Notes: generated by a model from the letters alone, not told the origin. A stretch of 46,091 nt of DNA from Candidatus Thorarchaeota archaeon (GCA_020348985.1 CP070761.1:1206448-1252538), one strand, 5' to 3'; numbered from the stretch's first letter, positions 8,824-17,262 are shown. Numbers and translations: made by a program.

Positions 8824-8878
8824 GCATTGCACAGAGTCACTACTGCCTAGCAGTGGATTTGATTTCCATCCCTCCGTG

Positions 8879-9201
8879 CTATTGAGCTCTGAATACAGGC
8901 TCCTTTGGCCAGACGCCAGTCCTCTGACAGACACCCAGTATGTGGCTGCAGATTAGGCGATGCTTGAAGATTGGGCAGTTGCAGTGATATTGGCCTTTCG
9001 TAATGTCACGTTGTATCTGCCATGCTTTGGAGAATAAACAGCGAAGCGGCAGTACTCCCATTCTCCTTGGGTGTTCTTCTCCCCCTCGACAAACTGTATC
9101 CTCTTGGATTGACGGAGGTGCGATTTGCTTGTCCTATATCTACTAGCGACAAGTCGATCTTTCCTGATCCACTCTGCTATCCATTCAGGCAAATCCAACA
9201 T
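8879..9201 (-). pseudogene. SWIM zinc-finger protein, single-base frameshift
   Basis: On the reverse strand, ATG 9201 (GAGGAT just upstream) opens MLDLPEWIAEWIRKDRLVAS and runs through a beta-rich stretch to GRYNVTLRK. It then leaves the coding frame near 9000 and ends at 8953. The neighbouring frame continues sensibly as KGQYHCNC...LICSHILGV and stops at 8879. Joined, they form a small SWIM protein with the C-x-C-x(n)-C-x-H signature (Cys-Asn-Cys and Cys-Ser-His). The shift sits at an AAA run in CGAAAGGCC; one extra A would restore the frame. SWIM domains bind DNA or proteins and occur with transposases, SWI/SNF helicases and archaeal stand-alone proteins. This may be a sequencing error, a true pseudogene or, less likely, programmed frameshifting. 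Confidence 0.72.
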
Positions 9202-9446
9202 CAGATCCTCGTATACGGAGAAGCGGGATGCTTACATCGATTGCGGTTGGTAGAATCGAGACGAGATGGCTGCATAGGGGTTTCTTTCAAAGACCTGAGT
9301 CGGAAGATGCTGAATCTATACATCTCAAACTACCTTAAGAGAAGAGCTTGTTCAATTCATCACACGCCCAACCCACACGGAATGCTGAGACTACAAACGC
9401 CGGCTCTGTCATTTTCACAGAAACACTTAGACTAGGTGCCCAGCAA
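9202..9446. other. Divergent intergenic region, SWIM gene / small GTPase
   Basis: About 245 bp between two divergent starts. Reading frames cross it but resemble nothing known. A TCTATACATC box near 9316-9325 could be a TATA element for the GTPase operon. I see no repeats or RNA genes. Confidence 0.35.
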
Positions 9447-9947
9447 TTGAATCACAAAAATGTCAAAGTGGCCATGATTGGTGCAGGGGGATGCGGTAAG
9501 AGCACAATTGCATCAAGATTGGTCACAGGGTCGTTCCTAGACCAGACAATGACAAGAGGGCTCAACATTGACACATGGAGTATTGTTGATTGCGAAGAAG
9601 AAGCAGTGATTACGGCTGCGATTTTTGATTTGGGAGGACAAGAACAGTTTCGATTCTTCCATGAGGACCTCGCGCAAGGTGCCCATATGGTCATGCTTGT
9701 CTTTGATGTGAGCAGATTCAAGACAATGCTAGAGATTGACGAATGGCTTGGACTGATAGAGCACATTCCAAAGGAGAAGTGGATTCTAGTCGGCAACAAG
9801 ACAGACTTGAACGCAACGATAGAGGAGTCAGAGATCAAAGCAAAGGCTGAGGAACTTGGGATTCGATATGTTCTGGTGAGCACAAAGACGGGGGACAATT
9901 TCGAAGAACTTGCGAGTAGTGTGAAGCGGATACTGAGAGATACATGA
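9447..9947 (+). CDS. Ras/Arf-like small GTPase (Asgard-type)
   Basis: 166 residues from TTG 9447, with AGGTG about seven bases upstream. An upstream TTG at 9348 would add 33 unconserved residues. All five G motifs are present: G1 GAGGCGKST (residues 12-20), a switch I threonine in TRGLNID, G3 DLGGQEQF, G4 NKTD and G5 VSTKTG. The glycine-rich DLGGQE resembles Arf/G-alpha more than the Ras/Rab form DTAGQE, while the rest is Ras/Rab-like. The catalytic Gln is retained, so it should hydrolyse GTP. No C-terminal prenylation cysteine or N-terminal myristoylation signal is seen. Such GTPases are abundant in Asgard archaea. The stop is 15 bp before the start of the next gene, which has a strong Shine-Dalgarno, so the two form an operon. 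Confidence 0.9.
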   Translation: MNHKNVKVAMIGAGGCGKSTIASRLVTGSFLDQTMTRGLNIDTWSIVDCEEEAVITAAIFDLGGQEQFRFFHEDLAQGAHMVMLVFDVSRFKTMLEIDEWLGLIEHIPKEKWILVGNKTDLNATIEESEIKAKAEELGIRYVLVSTKTGDNFEELASSVKRILRDT

Positions 9948-9962
9948 AAGGAGGATATGAGA

Positions 9963-10778
9963 ATGGCGAAAGAAGCCCTAGAGCATGTCTATGCATACTG
10001 CACCAAGTGCAATGAGAATATCCTCTTGGAGATTGACGACGAAGAGATTCAGTCCTCATCTGGAGGCATTACGGCGGTCTTATCGGTACATGGGAGCCCA
10101 CAACACGCCGCTCTTGTCTATGTTGACAAACAGCTAAAGGTCAGGGGCATCGAGTATCCATCCATTGTACAAGTCGCCGAAAATCAGGAAGCTATCACGG
10201 AGGCTGCTGAACTCACTGAAGTTCCAGAGCACAATTTGGAATCGGTGGTCAGCTCGTTCGGAGATAGGCAGGAAAGCGCAGTTGAGACCCTTGCATCAGT
10301 CTTAGTTCAGCTCATGATTCGGAATCCTGTTTACCTCATTCACAACAATCAGGATATGGGAAAAGTGGTCGAGCAGCAACTTGAAGCGCTCTTTGAGAGA
10401 CAAGAGACGCCAATGCAGGTCATCTCCTATGACGAACTAGAAAGCGTAGAAGGGATGAGACCATCAGTCTTTGATCTTCAAACCTATCGCTTTGTGTCAG
10501 AAGGAGCTTCTGTGGATTCAGAGTACTTTGAGGAGCTAATCTATCAGGGCTTGGAAGACGATGCAGGCTTTTCTAGCTTGAAGAGCGAGCTTAGCAAGCT
10601 CACGTACTCCTACCGTCGAATCTGTGACTTGTTGACCGTGGGTGCGAAGAGATTCGAGATTGACAATCTAGCGAGATTAGCGCAGATCAAGAAGTCGCTG
10701 ATGCCGCTTCTGCTAAGAATGGCAGAGGCGGAAGGCGTCGATGTCGGCTCCAGAGTGAGGGGAAGGATCCGAAGCTAG
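9963..10778 (+). CDS. Unknown CxxC protein, operon partner of small GTPase
   Basis: 271 residues. The start is chosen at ATG 9963 because GGAGG (9950-9954) sits eight bases upstream; ATG 9957 is too close to it. Residues 1-70: YAYCTKCNENILLEID has one CxxC (Cys13, Cys16) and is followed by LSVHGSPQHAALVYVDKQLK, whose His residues could complete a metal site. This looks like a small beta-rich zinc-binding domain. The remaining 200 residues are acidic and mostly helical, ending with a basic RVRGRIRS. The first domain recalls conserved hypothetical proteins of Asgard archaea encoded next to small GTPases; that is from memory and was not searched. Its position suggests a regulator, effector or scaffold for the GTPase. 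Confidence 0.75.
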   Translation: MAKEALEHVYAYCTKCNENILLEIDDEEIQSSSGGITAVLSVHGSPQHAALVYVDKQLKVRGIEYPSIVQVAENQEAITEAAELTEVPEHNLESVVSSFGDRQESAVETLASVLVQLMIRNPVYLIHNNQDMGKVVEQQLEALFERQETPMQVISYDELESVEGMRPSVFDLQTYRFVSEGASVDSEYFEELIYQGLEDDAGFSSLKSELSKLTYSYRRICDLLTVGAKRFEIDNLARLAQIKKSLMPLLLRMAEAEGVDVGSRVRGRIRS

Positions 10779-10819
10779 AGGCGAGTCCGAATCTGAGCAA
10801 TCGGATTGCGTCGTTCAAC

Positions 10820-10830
10820 CTCTATTTATC
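10820..10830 (+). promoter_or_regulatory. Candidate TATA box upstream of the gene at 10900
   Basis: CTATTTATC, centred near 10826, would place transcription start near 10852 and give a leader of about 50 bases for the 348-residue gene. Judged by eye only. Confidence 0.3.
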
Positions 10831-10899
10831 GCGAATCATTGGCTGGTTGCTCTGATAGACGAAACTGTCAATGGATTCATGGATTGAGGTTAGGTCTCG

Positions 10900-11946
10900 A
10901 TGACAAGCGAAGAACCAGAAGTAGCATTCAAGGTGATAGGAGATATTTTGGTTGCGAGCATTCGAAGGACAATTCAAAGTCGAAATGAGCTAATGCCGCT
11001 CTTCAAAAACTTAGAGGAGTCAGTCTCTGAATACATCTGTGGCCCTCCAATGACCATTTTTCATTTGGACACTCCTGTAGAAGGTTTCGATGCTGAAGCG
11101 GCGTTCCCTGTAAGAGAACCAGTTGAAGCAGGTGGGATCAGAAGTAGGATAGTCTCCGGAGGGGAGGCGTGGAGCGTGATGCACTATGGTTCGTATGAGA
11201 ACTTGGCTCAATCTGCCCAGAAGTTACACAAGTACCGTCATTCAAGGGGGCTGGCGACAGCACTGTTGCCAAGAGAGATCTATCACGCGGGTCCATTTGA
11301 AGACAATCCAGAAGATAACGTTACTGAGGTCGTAGACGTCGTTCATGATTGGCAAGACAGGTTCTGGAATGGACTCGGAGAGATATTGGGAGAGGATACC
11401 AGAGCTAAAATAGTTGAAGGTGCAGAAGAAATAACTCCGCATTCGACAGGCTTTGAGAGAGGGGCTTGGGTGAAGACTGCCCTCAAGAGACTAGAGGAAC
11501 ATGCTGACGAAGAGCAAATCTCGGAGATAATCTGCCGATGCGCCCATGTTCGCCCAGGGGCAGACATTGCACAATTCAGAGAGGTTTACGAGAAGAACCA
11601 CGATCTCGACGAACTGATGGCAGCGTATGCAGAGAGTCAAGGATGGATTGAGAAGCCCTACAGAAAAGGAAACGTAATCTACACAACCAAGGTCCCCATG
11701 AACAGAGAAGGGTGGGAGAATGCAACCACGCTGAAGGAAAAGATTCCTCAGTTCTGCTATTGCCCGGTCGTGCATCACCTATTAGACGAGACTCCGAGTA
11801 TCTTCTGTCATTGTGGTGGTGGTTGGGCTCGTCAAGTCTTCGAAGGAGTACTTGGTGTAAAAGTCAAAGTGAAGCTTCTGAAGACCGTCGTCGCTGGTGA
11901 CAACGTGTGCGCATGGGAATTGCATCTGCCTGAAGATTTCGCCTAA
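10900..11946 (+). CDS. GyrI-like effector-binding domain fused to a cysteine-rich domain (DUF6144-like)
   Basis: 348 residues. Residues 1-150 look like a GyrI-like/AraC effector-binding domain: FHLDTPVEGFDAEAAFPV, then GGEAWSVMHYGSYENLAQS, the region that closes over small ligands in this fold. Residues from about 175 onward form a second domain with three cysteine pairs (Cys212/Cys214 in CRC, Cys286/Cys288 in FCYCPVVHHL, Cys303/Cys305 in FCHCGGGWAR) and the ending VVAGDNVCAWELHLP. This layout resembles DUF6144 and related proteins that end in 'GDxxCxFxIHLP'. The paired cysteines could bind metal. There is no DNA-binding domain, so it is probably a ligand sensor or enzyme. It stands alone between the GTPase operon and a convergent gene. 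Confidence 0.65.
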   Translation: MTSEEPEVAFKVIGDILVASIRRTIQSRNELMPLFKNLEESVSEYICGPPMTIFHLDTPVEGFDAEAAFPVREPVEAGGIRSRIVSGGEAWSVMHYGSYENLAQSAQKLHKYRHSRGLATALLPREIYHAGPFEDNPEDNVTEVVDVVHDWQDRFWNGLGEILGEDTRAKIVEGAEEITPHSTGFERGAWVKTALKRLEEHADEEQISEIICRCAHVRPGADIAQFREVYEKNHDLDELMAAYAESQGWIEKPYRKGNVIYTTKVPMNREGWENATTLKEKIPQFCYCPVVHHLLDETPSIFCHCGGGWARQVFEGVLGVKVKVKLLKTVVAGDNVCAWELHLPEDFA

Positions 11947-12046
11947 GAGACCGCTAGCATCTCTGGAAGTAACTTGAATTCGGCGCGGGTACCCATACTG
12001 CGGCTGGCGCTTCCGAAACAACGAGGCAGAGAAGGTGCTATTCAGT

Positions 12047-12511
12047 CTACTCGACTTTTCGGAGAACTACCCTGGATACTCCAGGGATCTTCTTGAGACT
12101 CTCCTCAAGCTCCTTGAGGGTCTTCTCAAGTTGGTCGGGTACGAAGTAGCACTCGTAGTAACACTTCTCGCCACGAAGACATACGCCTGTGGTGAAGATG
12201 ATGTCACTAAGCTTTGCATCATTGAAGGCAAAGTTCAGCTGCTTCAGGAAGTTTCGGGAAAGGTCGCTAATCTCAATTCTGAGGAGGTAAATCTCGTCAC
12301 TGGCAACCGGGAAGATCTTGACAACCCGGTCCTTGTGGTGCATCACAGTCAGAGCTGCGCTTTCTCCCATATCCTTTATGAACTCTGATGGGAATTCGAC
12401 AGACTTGCCACCCTCGAAGTTCAGAATGATTGCAGATGTTGCACCCTCTCTATCAATAACCATCTTTATACTTCCTACAGTAATGGTTGTACTCGGTGAT
12501 GTGTCAATCAC
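12047..12511 (-). CDS. Conserved-looking hypothetical protein, 154 aa
   Basis: Not recognised. From GTG 12511 it is 154 residues; an ATG at 12463 (138 residues), with GGAAG eight bases upstream, is an equally good start. The sequence alternates strands and helices: IKMVIDREGATSAIILNF, VEFPSEFIKDMGESAALTVMHH and EIYLLRIEISDLSRNFLKQL. It closes with TLKELEESLKKIPGVSRVVL, which resembles the end of an ACT-like or ferredoxin-like regulatory fold. Three cysteines (CLRGEKCYYEC) cluster in the C-terminal part. Its 3' end faces the gene ending at 11946, and it lies downstream of the D-serine dehydratase-like gene in the opposite orientation to the M29 peptidase. Confidence 0.65.
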   Translation of the reverse strand: MIDTSPSTTITVGSIKMVIDREGATSAIILNFEGGKSVEFPSEFIKDMGESAALTVMHHKDRVVKIFPVASDEIYLLRIEISDLSRNFLKQLNFAFNDAKLSDIIFTTGVCLRGEKCYYECYFVPDQLEKTLKELEESLKKIPGVSRVVLRKVE

Positions 12512-12552
12512 TCTTGATAAATGATTCTATGATAATCGGTGATTATCACGTA

Positions 12553-13812
12553 TCAGGTATCCGAGAGGTGTGCAGAGTCCGAATCCGATGTTTCTGAATT
12601 GCTTTGTCGGTCATTTATGTTAGTGAGCTCACGTTCACTCCGAACTAGCCATGTATCTACGATTTCTTCTCCTTCAGCCACGTAGTAAGAGTCGGAAAGA
12701 TTCGCTGTGAGGCATGAATGGTTAGGGAGTATTCTGACCTTATGACCAACTTGGGCCTTTCTGAGTGGTGAAGTGTTTCCAACCAACACCGTACCATGTT
12801 CCTGAGAGAGCCCCTCGATTAGAGTATCTTGGGCAATTGCACCATTATTGTAGTCGGTGAAGATGCGGCCGTATCCACAGTCAGGATAGAGATGAACTGG
12901 ACCTCGGTCCTTTGATAGTGCTGTTGCACCTGCATCAACCACGATGTGTGTGTTGTAGTTTCCCAGGACAGATGAGAGAACCGTCAGAGCACAGTCACGG
13001 CTCTTGCAGGATCCTATTGCCAGCTGATGATAGTCGAAAAACACGTAGCTCCCAGGCCGGATCTCTGTTATTCCTTCCTTAATGGGCGCGTCATACATCA
13101 TCGTGGGAGTCGATCCAATGCTAACGGTTTCAGGAGTCAAGTCACTACTCTTGTTCGTCAGACGACGCGCAAAATCGATCATGACATGCTGCTCTTGGGA
13201 AGCCACTCGCTGGATGTCTGAAGAATCCTTTGTGTAATAGGAGTGACCAGCATGAGTTAGTATCCCCTCAAAGCCCAAGTAAGGTGAATCCACAATTTCC
13301 TGGGCTATGTCAATGGATTTGGGGCTCTCAGGATCAACGCCGCATCTATGATAACCACAATCCACCTTCATCATTACCTTGAGTTGAATGTCGTTTTCTC
13401 TACATGCCGAATGCAGTGCCCGGACTACGTCCTGAGAGTCAACAAGCACCTTCAAATTCGATTCGGAAGCGATCTCGACGGCTGTTGGGATCCAACCAAG
13501 AGCTAGCGGCACCGCAAGTATCAAATCTTCGAATCCGTTGCCTGTCAAAACCCTTGCTTCGGCGAGAGTAGAGACCGTAAACCCCTTTGCCCCATATTTC
13601 TGTTGGAGATGCACGATTTCCAAACACTTGTGAGTCTTTATGTGAGGACGAAGCGACACGTCATTCAACGCGGCTTTTACCGACATCCGCTCTATGTTTC
13701 TCAGAAGTCGGGGTCTGTCGATTACAGTGGCCGGAGTCACTAGATCACTGAGGTACATGGAAAGCTGTCTACCGTTGTCACCCATATAGGTATCTGTTGA
13801 CTGGTGGACCAT
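12553..13812 (-). CDS. D-serine dehydratase / D-threonine aldolase-like PLP enzyme (DSD1 family)
   Basis: 419 residues. This is a fold-type III (alanine racemase-like) barrel. Lys59 in RPHIKTHK is the Schiff-base lysine. VKVDCGYHRCGV, LTHAGHSYY, SIGSTPTMM and EIRPGSYVFFDYHQ follow the order of the eukaryotic-type D-serine dehydratases and D-threonine aldolases. The PNHSC stretch near residue 370 supplies the His-x-Cys metal ligands used by zinc-dependent D-serine dehydratase. Expected reactions are D-serine to pyruvate plus ammonia, or retro-aldol cleavage of D-threonine; which one is not certain. The acidic, serine-rich tail of about 25 residues is unusual. Divergent from the M29 peptidase gene with 67 bp between them. 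Confidence 0.85.
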   Translation of the reverse strand: MVHQSTDTYMGDNGRQLSMYLSDLVTPATVIDRPRLLRNIERMSVKAALNDVSLRPHIKTHKCLEIVHLQQKYGAKGFTVSTLAEARVLTGNGFEDLILAVPLALGWIPTAVEIASESNLKVLVDSQDVVRALHSACRENDIQLKVMMKVDCGYHRCGVDPESPKSIDIAQEIVDSPYLGFEGILTHAGHSYYTKDSSDIQRVASQEQHVMIDFARRLTNKSSDLTPETVSIGSTPTMMYDAPIKEGITEIRPGSYVFFDYHQLAIGSCKSRDCALTVLSSVLGNYNTHIVVDAGATALSKDRGPVHLYPDCGYGRIFTDYNNGAIAQDTLIEGLSQEHGTVLVGNTSPLRKAQVGHKVRILPNHSCLTANLSDSYYVAEGEEIVDTWLVRSERELTNINDRQSNSETSDSDSAHLSDT

Positions 13813-13879
13813 TCCAGTTTCGCATCATCCGTAAAAGTCTAATGCAAGATTACTCGCGCGTTCAGAAGAGGATCATATC

Positions 13880-14893
13880 GTGAAACCAGAAACCGCAGCC
13901 GCGAATGCCCTTGAATATGTCTTGGAGGCCCGTGCAGGAGAATCCCTGCTCATTGTGTGCGACGAAGAGAAGAGTGAGATAGGTCAGGCTTTTGCCAGAG
14001 GGGCCCTGGAGATTGGTCTATGGACAAGACTCGAAATTCTCAAGGCGCCGGAGAACGGATACAGAACCGAAGTTCCAAAGCACCTTGTTGAGATGATCAA
14101 TTCACCAAATCCGCCGGACATTTTCATCAATATACTGCGTGGTCCCGCTCAGGAAACTCCATTCCGAATCAAAGTGATCAAGCTCGAGACTCGAAAAGGA
14201 AGATCGCGACTAGGTCACTGTCCCGGGATCACGATGGACATGCTTACGGAAGGTGCATTGGCTCTCACCGGAGAAGAGCATAAAGAGATTCAGGGAACAG
14301 CAAGACGCATTTTGACCACACTGCAGAATGTCGAAGAAGTGCATGTTGTATCTCCAAGTGGTTCAGATTTTACTCTAGGGGTGAAAGGTCGAACTTGGTT
14401 TTCTGACACCTACCTTAACTGGAAAGACATGAAATGGATGAACTTGCCAACAGGCGAGGTGATTGTCGGACCTGTCGAGACTGAGATGAACGGAAGACTC
14501 GTTTGTGATCTGGCGATTGGAGGAATAGGTCCGTTGAAGAAGTCTGTCAACATTGAGGTTGCTAACGGGAGAGTTGTAGAGATCTCCTCTGACGACGGTG
14601 AAGCCCTGCGTATAGTTGAGGAAGCTCAGGCAACCGATGAGATGGCAAAGCACATCGGCGAGTTTGCACTTGGCCTCAATCCAAAAGCGAGAATCGTTGA
14701 GGAGTTTCTAGAAAGCGAGAAGGTGGGCAACACGATTCACGTTGCTTTTGGCAACAACATGGACTATCCAGGCACAGTGGCCAACAACTCTGCCAATCAT
14801 CAGGACTTCCTGGTGGATAAGCCAACTATTACCGTGAAGTACTCTGACGGAAGAGAGCTTGTACTTATGGAAAAGGGCCAGATCAAAGTCTAA
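13880..14893 (+). CDS. M29-family aminopeptidase-like protein
   Basis: 337 residues from GTG 13880, supported by AGAGGA (13867-13872) seven bases upstream. The C-terminal half carries marks of the M29 (AmpS/PepS/AmpT) metallo-aminopeptidases: IGEFALGLNPKA, GNTIHVAFGNN and NHQDFLVDKPT, which supply the Glu and His/Asp ligands of a two-metal site. The typical IHWD motif is replaced by NHQD, so one ligand stays clear while the flanking residues differ. The length is shorter than the roughly 410 of classical members, matching the short archaeal 'leucyl aminopeptidase' branch. It would trim N-terminal residues from peptides in the cytoplasm, in keeping with the proteolysis theme. It converges on the membrane-protein gene ending at 14968. 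Confidence 0.78.
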   Translation: MKPETAAANALEYVLEARAGESLLIVCDEEKSEIGQAFARGALEIGLWTRLEILKAPENGYRTEVPKHLVEMINSPNPPDIFINILRGPAQETPFRIKVIKLETRKGRSRLGHCPGITMDMLTEGALALTGEEHKEIQGTARRILTTLQNVEEVHVVSPSGSDFTLGVKGRTWFSDTYLNWKDMKWMNLPTGEVIVGPVETEMNGRLVCDLAIGGIGPLKKSVNIEVANGRVVEISSDDGEALRIVEEAQATDEMAKHIGEFALGLNPKARIVEEFLESEKVGNTIHVAFGNNMDYPGTVANNSANHQDFLVDKPTITVKYSDGRELVLMEKGQIKV

Positions 14894-14967
14894 TCTGCCA
14901 GAATCATAGAGTCAAGAGAAAACAGAATGTGTGATGGCCAATTGCCACCACACATGACTTTAATCTG

Positions 14968-16278
14968 TTATAGATCAGGTCCACTTCGCTGCGCACTGTC
15001 ATAGGCGTTAGAGAGCTCACGTTCCATGGCTGCTGGAATGACAGTCTCTCTGAAGTCACCTTCCTGCCTGCGGATGAACACATAGAGCAACGTAACGTAG
15101 ACGATGTCGAACGTACGTAGGACTAGCGTACTGGGTATACTGGAGAATATGACGAATACTACAGTAATGATCAGCGTCGTTATGAGGTCTCCAGTGAAGA
15201 ACCAACCTATTGCTGCTCCAGCAAGAGCGAATCCAATGAAGAAGATGAAAGCCAGTACACCAAAAGCCCATCGTACAGCGGTCTCTTTTATGATAACGTC
15301 AACGAAGTTGTTCTTAACGAGGCCCGCGCTTCGCTTAATGCCGTCTTTAGCACCGAGTTCTTCTGCAACCATCGCAGGGATGGTGAAGTAGTTGATTAAT
15401 GCCCAAATCCATCCAACGATTCCGGCTGCCGTTCCTCCAACAACTGCACCTACCCCTCCGGCCTCTCGACCTATGCGTCGCAAGATCATTTGTATGATGA
15501 CTACAACAACACTCGCCAAGCTAAGTACAATAATACCTCCGATAACTCCAAGGGCGGCTCTATATCCATCTCCGAGTGTTGGGTCTCGTCCGCGCATGTA
15601 GATATACACTATTCCAGATGTAGTCGCGTACGAGAATTGATAGAAGAATATCGTCATGAAAAGGAACAGGACAAGACCGACTCCTATTGGCCAGCCATTC
15701 TCAATGGTCAATTCCTGTGTGCCCAAAAAGACCTCCACAGGAGTGAACTGAAGGATTATCGCTCCGAACATCATTGCTGAAATGAGTGTGAAAATCATTG
15801 TCAGAAGCGGTGGTACAAAAGTGCCTTTCTCGTCAAGAGTAACCTGCCCCGTCAACTTGATGATTTCTCCAGCTCGACGAACACGATCCTTGAAAACCGT
15901 CAACAGGAGGAGAGTTATTAAGAGCGTGAAGATGCCAGGGATGAAAATAGGCCATGCAGTACTAATTGGAACTCCCAGTATGATTGGGATGATTGCAATT
16001 CCTAGTGTTATCACATTCAGGAAGAACGCTCCTATGTAGATAAGAGTGCCACCAAGTCTTCGAGCTATCATTGAAGCCACGATTGCGAAACCTAGACTCA
16101 AGACTATCAATCCAAAGAAGATGGCGATGATCCCACCTATGTTTGCAGTCAGCCACTCAGGCAAGCCAATGCTCTGAATGGCTGCCATCACTTGGGCACC
16201 GTAAACTGTCCAAAGTGCCCAAAGCGAGTAGGAACCCCAAGCAAAGAAGAGCCCAAATACAATCAAGATCCCAGCCAT
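14968..16278 (-). CDS. Multi-pass membrane protein, DUF6159-like C-terminal half
   Basis: 436 residues with roughly ten hydrophobic segments. The first half has four (starting MAGILIVFGLFFAWGSY, then at about 45-70, 75-100 and 105-125). The second half resembles the DUF6159 family: a pair of helices, a conserved loop YFTIPAMVAEELGAKDGIKR, two more helices and the tail LLYVFIRRQEGDF. There are no catalytic motifs; such proteins are uncharacterised, glycerophosphoryl-diesterase-membrane-domain-like. The open frame continues 34 codons upstream of ATG 16278 without a canonical start and reads YHEQNEFPSHRRAM, so the true N-terminus may be longer. Divergent from the universal stress protein gene. 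Confidence 0.75.
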   Translation of the reverse strand: MAGILIVFGLFFAWGSYSLWALWTVYGAQVMAAIQSIGLPEWLTANIGGIIAIFFGLIVLSLGFAIVASMIARRLGGTLIYIGAFFLNVITLGIAIIPIILGVPISTAWPIFIPGIFTLLITLLLLTVFKDRVRRAGEIIKLTGQVTLDEKGTFVPPLLTMIFTLISAMMFGAIILQFTPVEVFLGTQELTIENGWPIGVGLVLFLFMTIFFYQFSYATTSGIVYIYMRGRDPTLGDGYRAALGVIGGIIVLSLASVVVVIIQMILRRIGREAGGVGAVVGGTAAGIVGWIWALINYFTIPAMVAEELGAKDGIKRSAGLVKNNFVDVIIKETAVRWAFGVLAFIFFIGFALAGAAIGWFFTGDLITTLIITVVFVIFSSIPSTLVLRTFDIVYVTLLYVFIRRQEGDFRETVIPAAMERELSNAYDSAQRSGPDL

Positions 16279-16429
16279 TGCTCTGCGATGGCTTGGGAAC
16301 TCATTCTGTTCATGATACGTATAGATGTCTGCTTCTACCAGAACAATCCTCTCCCGATTTGTAGCGATTGTCTAAACCTTGCCAACGTACTAGTTAAACC
16401 TTGGCACTGAAGGATATACTAGCTGCGAT

Positions 16430-16960
16430 ATGGTAATGTATTTGAGATGCTTGGGCAGTCAGAAGACTATGGAAGACTCCAAGACGATAGATGAGATTCT
16501 GTACTGTGATCCAGGACGGGTATTCTGCAGGACCCGTGAGGTTCTACTAGGTGTTGATGGTAGTGAAGCCGCGGCACGAGCTGCGACTGTTGCCTTCGAA
16601 CTGGCAGAGATGACAGAATCAAAGTTGTTTATCCTTCATGTTCTCTCAACTCCAACTATCACGCAGTATTCAATGATGTCCGATGCCAACCTCGATGAAG
16701 TGATGGCCAAATACCGGGAGAATGGAAAGAAGCTATTGAAAGGCTACGGAGCGGCTGCAGAAGATTTTGGCGTCAAATGTGAGCTAGTCCTGGAGGAGGG
16801 GCTCCCTGCAGATCGCATCATCAGCGTCGCCAAGGAAAAAGATGTAGATATAATTGTGATGGGCTCTCAAGGTTTGGAAACGGGAAAGAGACCTGGAATG
16901 GGCGGATCTACCGAGAGAGTTATCCTGGGAACCGATTGCCCAGTACTAGTTGTTAAGTAG
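16430..16960 (+). CDS. Universal stress protein (UspA-like)
   Basis: 176 residues. The Usp fold is clear: EVLLGVDGSEAAARAATVAFELAE (strand 1 and helix 1), FILHVLSTP, an ADRIISVAKEKDVDIIVMGSQG segment and an ATP-binding glycine loop GSQGLETGKRPGMGGSTERV ending in CPVLVVK. The loop has one residue more than the usual Gx2Gx9G(S/T) spacing. The first 30-35 residues precede the domain; ATG 16436 or ATG 16469 are alternative starts, and no Shine-Dalgarno decides between them. Usp proteins bind ATP or AMP and respond to stress. Its last 15 bases overlap the end of the convergent gene at 16946. Confidence 0.9.
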   Translation: MVMYLRCLGSQKTMEDSKTIDEILYCDPGRVFCRTREVLLGVDGSEAAARAATVAFELAEMTESKLFILHVLSTPTITQYSMMSDANLDEVMAKYRENGKKLLKGYGAAAEDFGVKCELVLEEGLPADRIISVAKEKDVDIIVMGSQGLETGKRPGMGGSTERVILGTDCPVLVVK

Positions 16961-17257
16961 CCAAACGGGGGGATTTCTTGTTTTGGAAGATGCCTCGTTC
17001 CATATGGACGAGTCTCTTGCGAGACCAATCAGTTTTCTGATTGAGAGGAATTGCTCAGCGGCCGAAGCATAGACATCTGCGATCTCTTCTGCGAAATCCT
17101 TGGGAATTCCTTGCTTCACGAGTTGCTCTTTTAGTAGCTTCTTCCCATGCTTGACCTGGCCTTGCGCTCTCAGCATAGATGCATAGGCCCTAGCGATTAG
17201 CTTGATGCTGCCTGACAATGCAGTCCAGATGATAGAGCCAACTTCTTGTGCGCTCAT
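16946..17257 (-). CDS. Small helical protein, paralogue of the upstream gene (third gene of cluster)
   Basis: 103 residues, almost entirely helical, no cysteines. The stretch LVKQGIPKDFAEEIADVYASAAEQFLSIRKL lines up by eye with LKEEGIPEEMALELTKKYVAGLDFMKFM of the gene just upstream, so the two are probably diverged paralogues. ATG 17257 lies five bases after the preceding stop codon, indicating an operon. The family is not recognised and I infer no function. Possible roles, given the winged-helix gene at the head of the operon and ClC next door, are speculative. The 3' end overlaps the convergent universal stress protein gene by 15 bp. Confidence 0.7.
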   Translation of the reverse strand: MSAQEVGSIIWTALSGSIKLIARAYASMLRAQGQVKHGKKLLKEQLVKQGIPKDFAEEIADVYASAAEQFLSIRKLIGLARDSSIWNEASSKTRNPPVWLLNN

Positions 17258-17262
17258 TGCGT

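Noticed and set aside
10806..10988. Short frame before the GyrI-like gene
   Set aside because: It overlaps the supported gene start and reads as low-likelihood protein.
15104..15780. Several open frames on the plus strand opposite the DUF6159-like gene
   Set aside because: They are antisense shadows of a hydrophobic coding sequence and have no start signal or family likeness.
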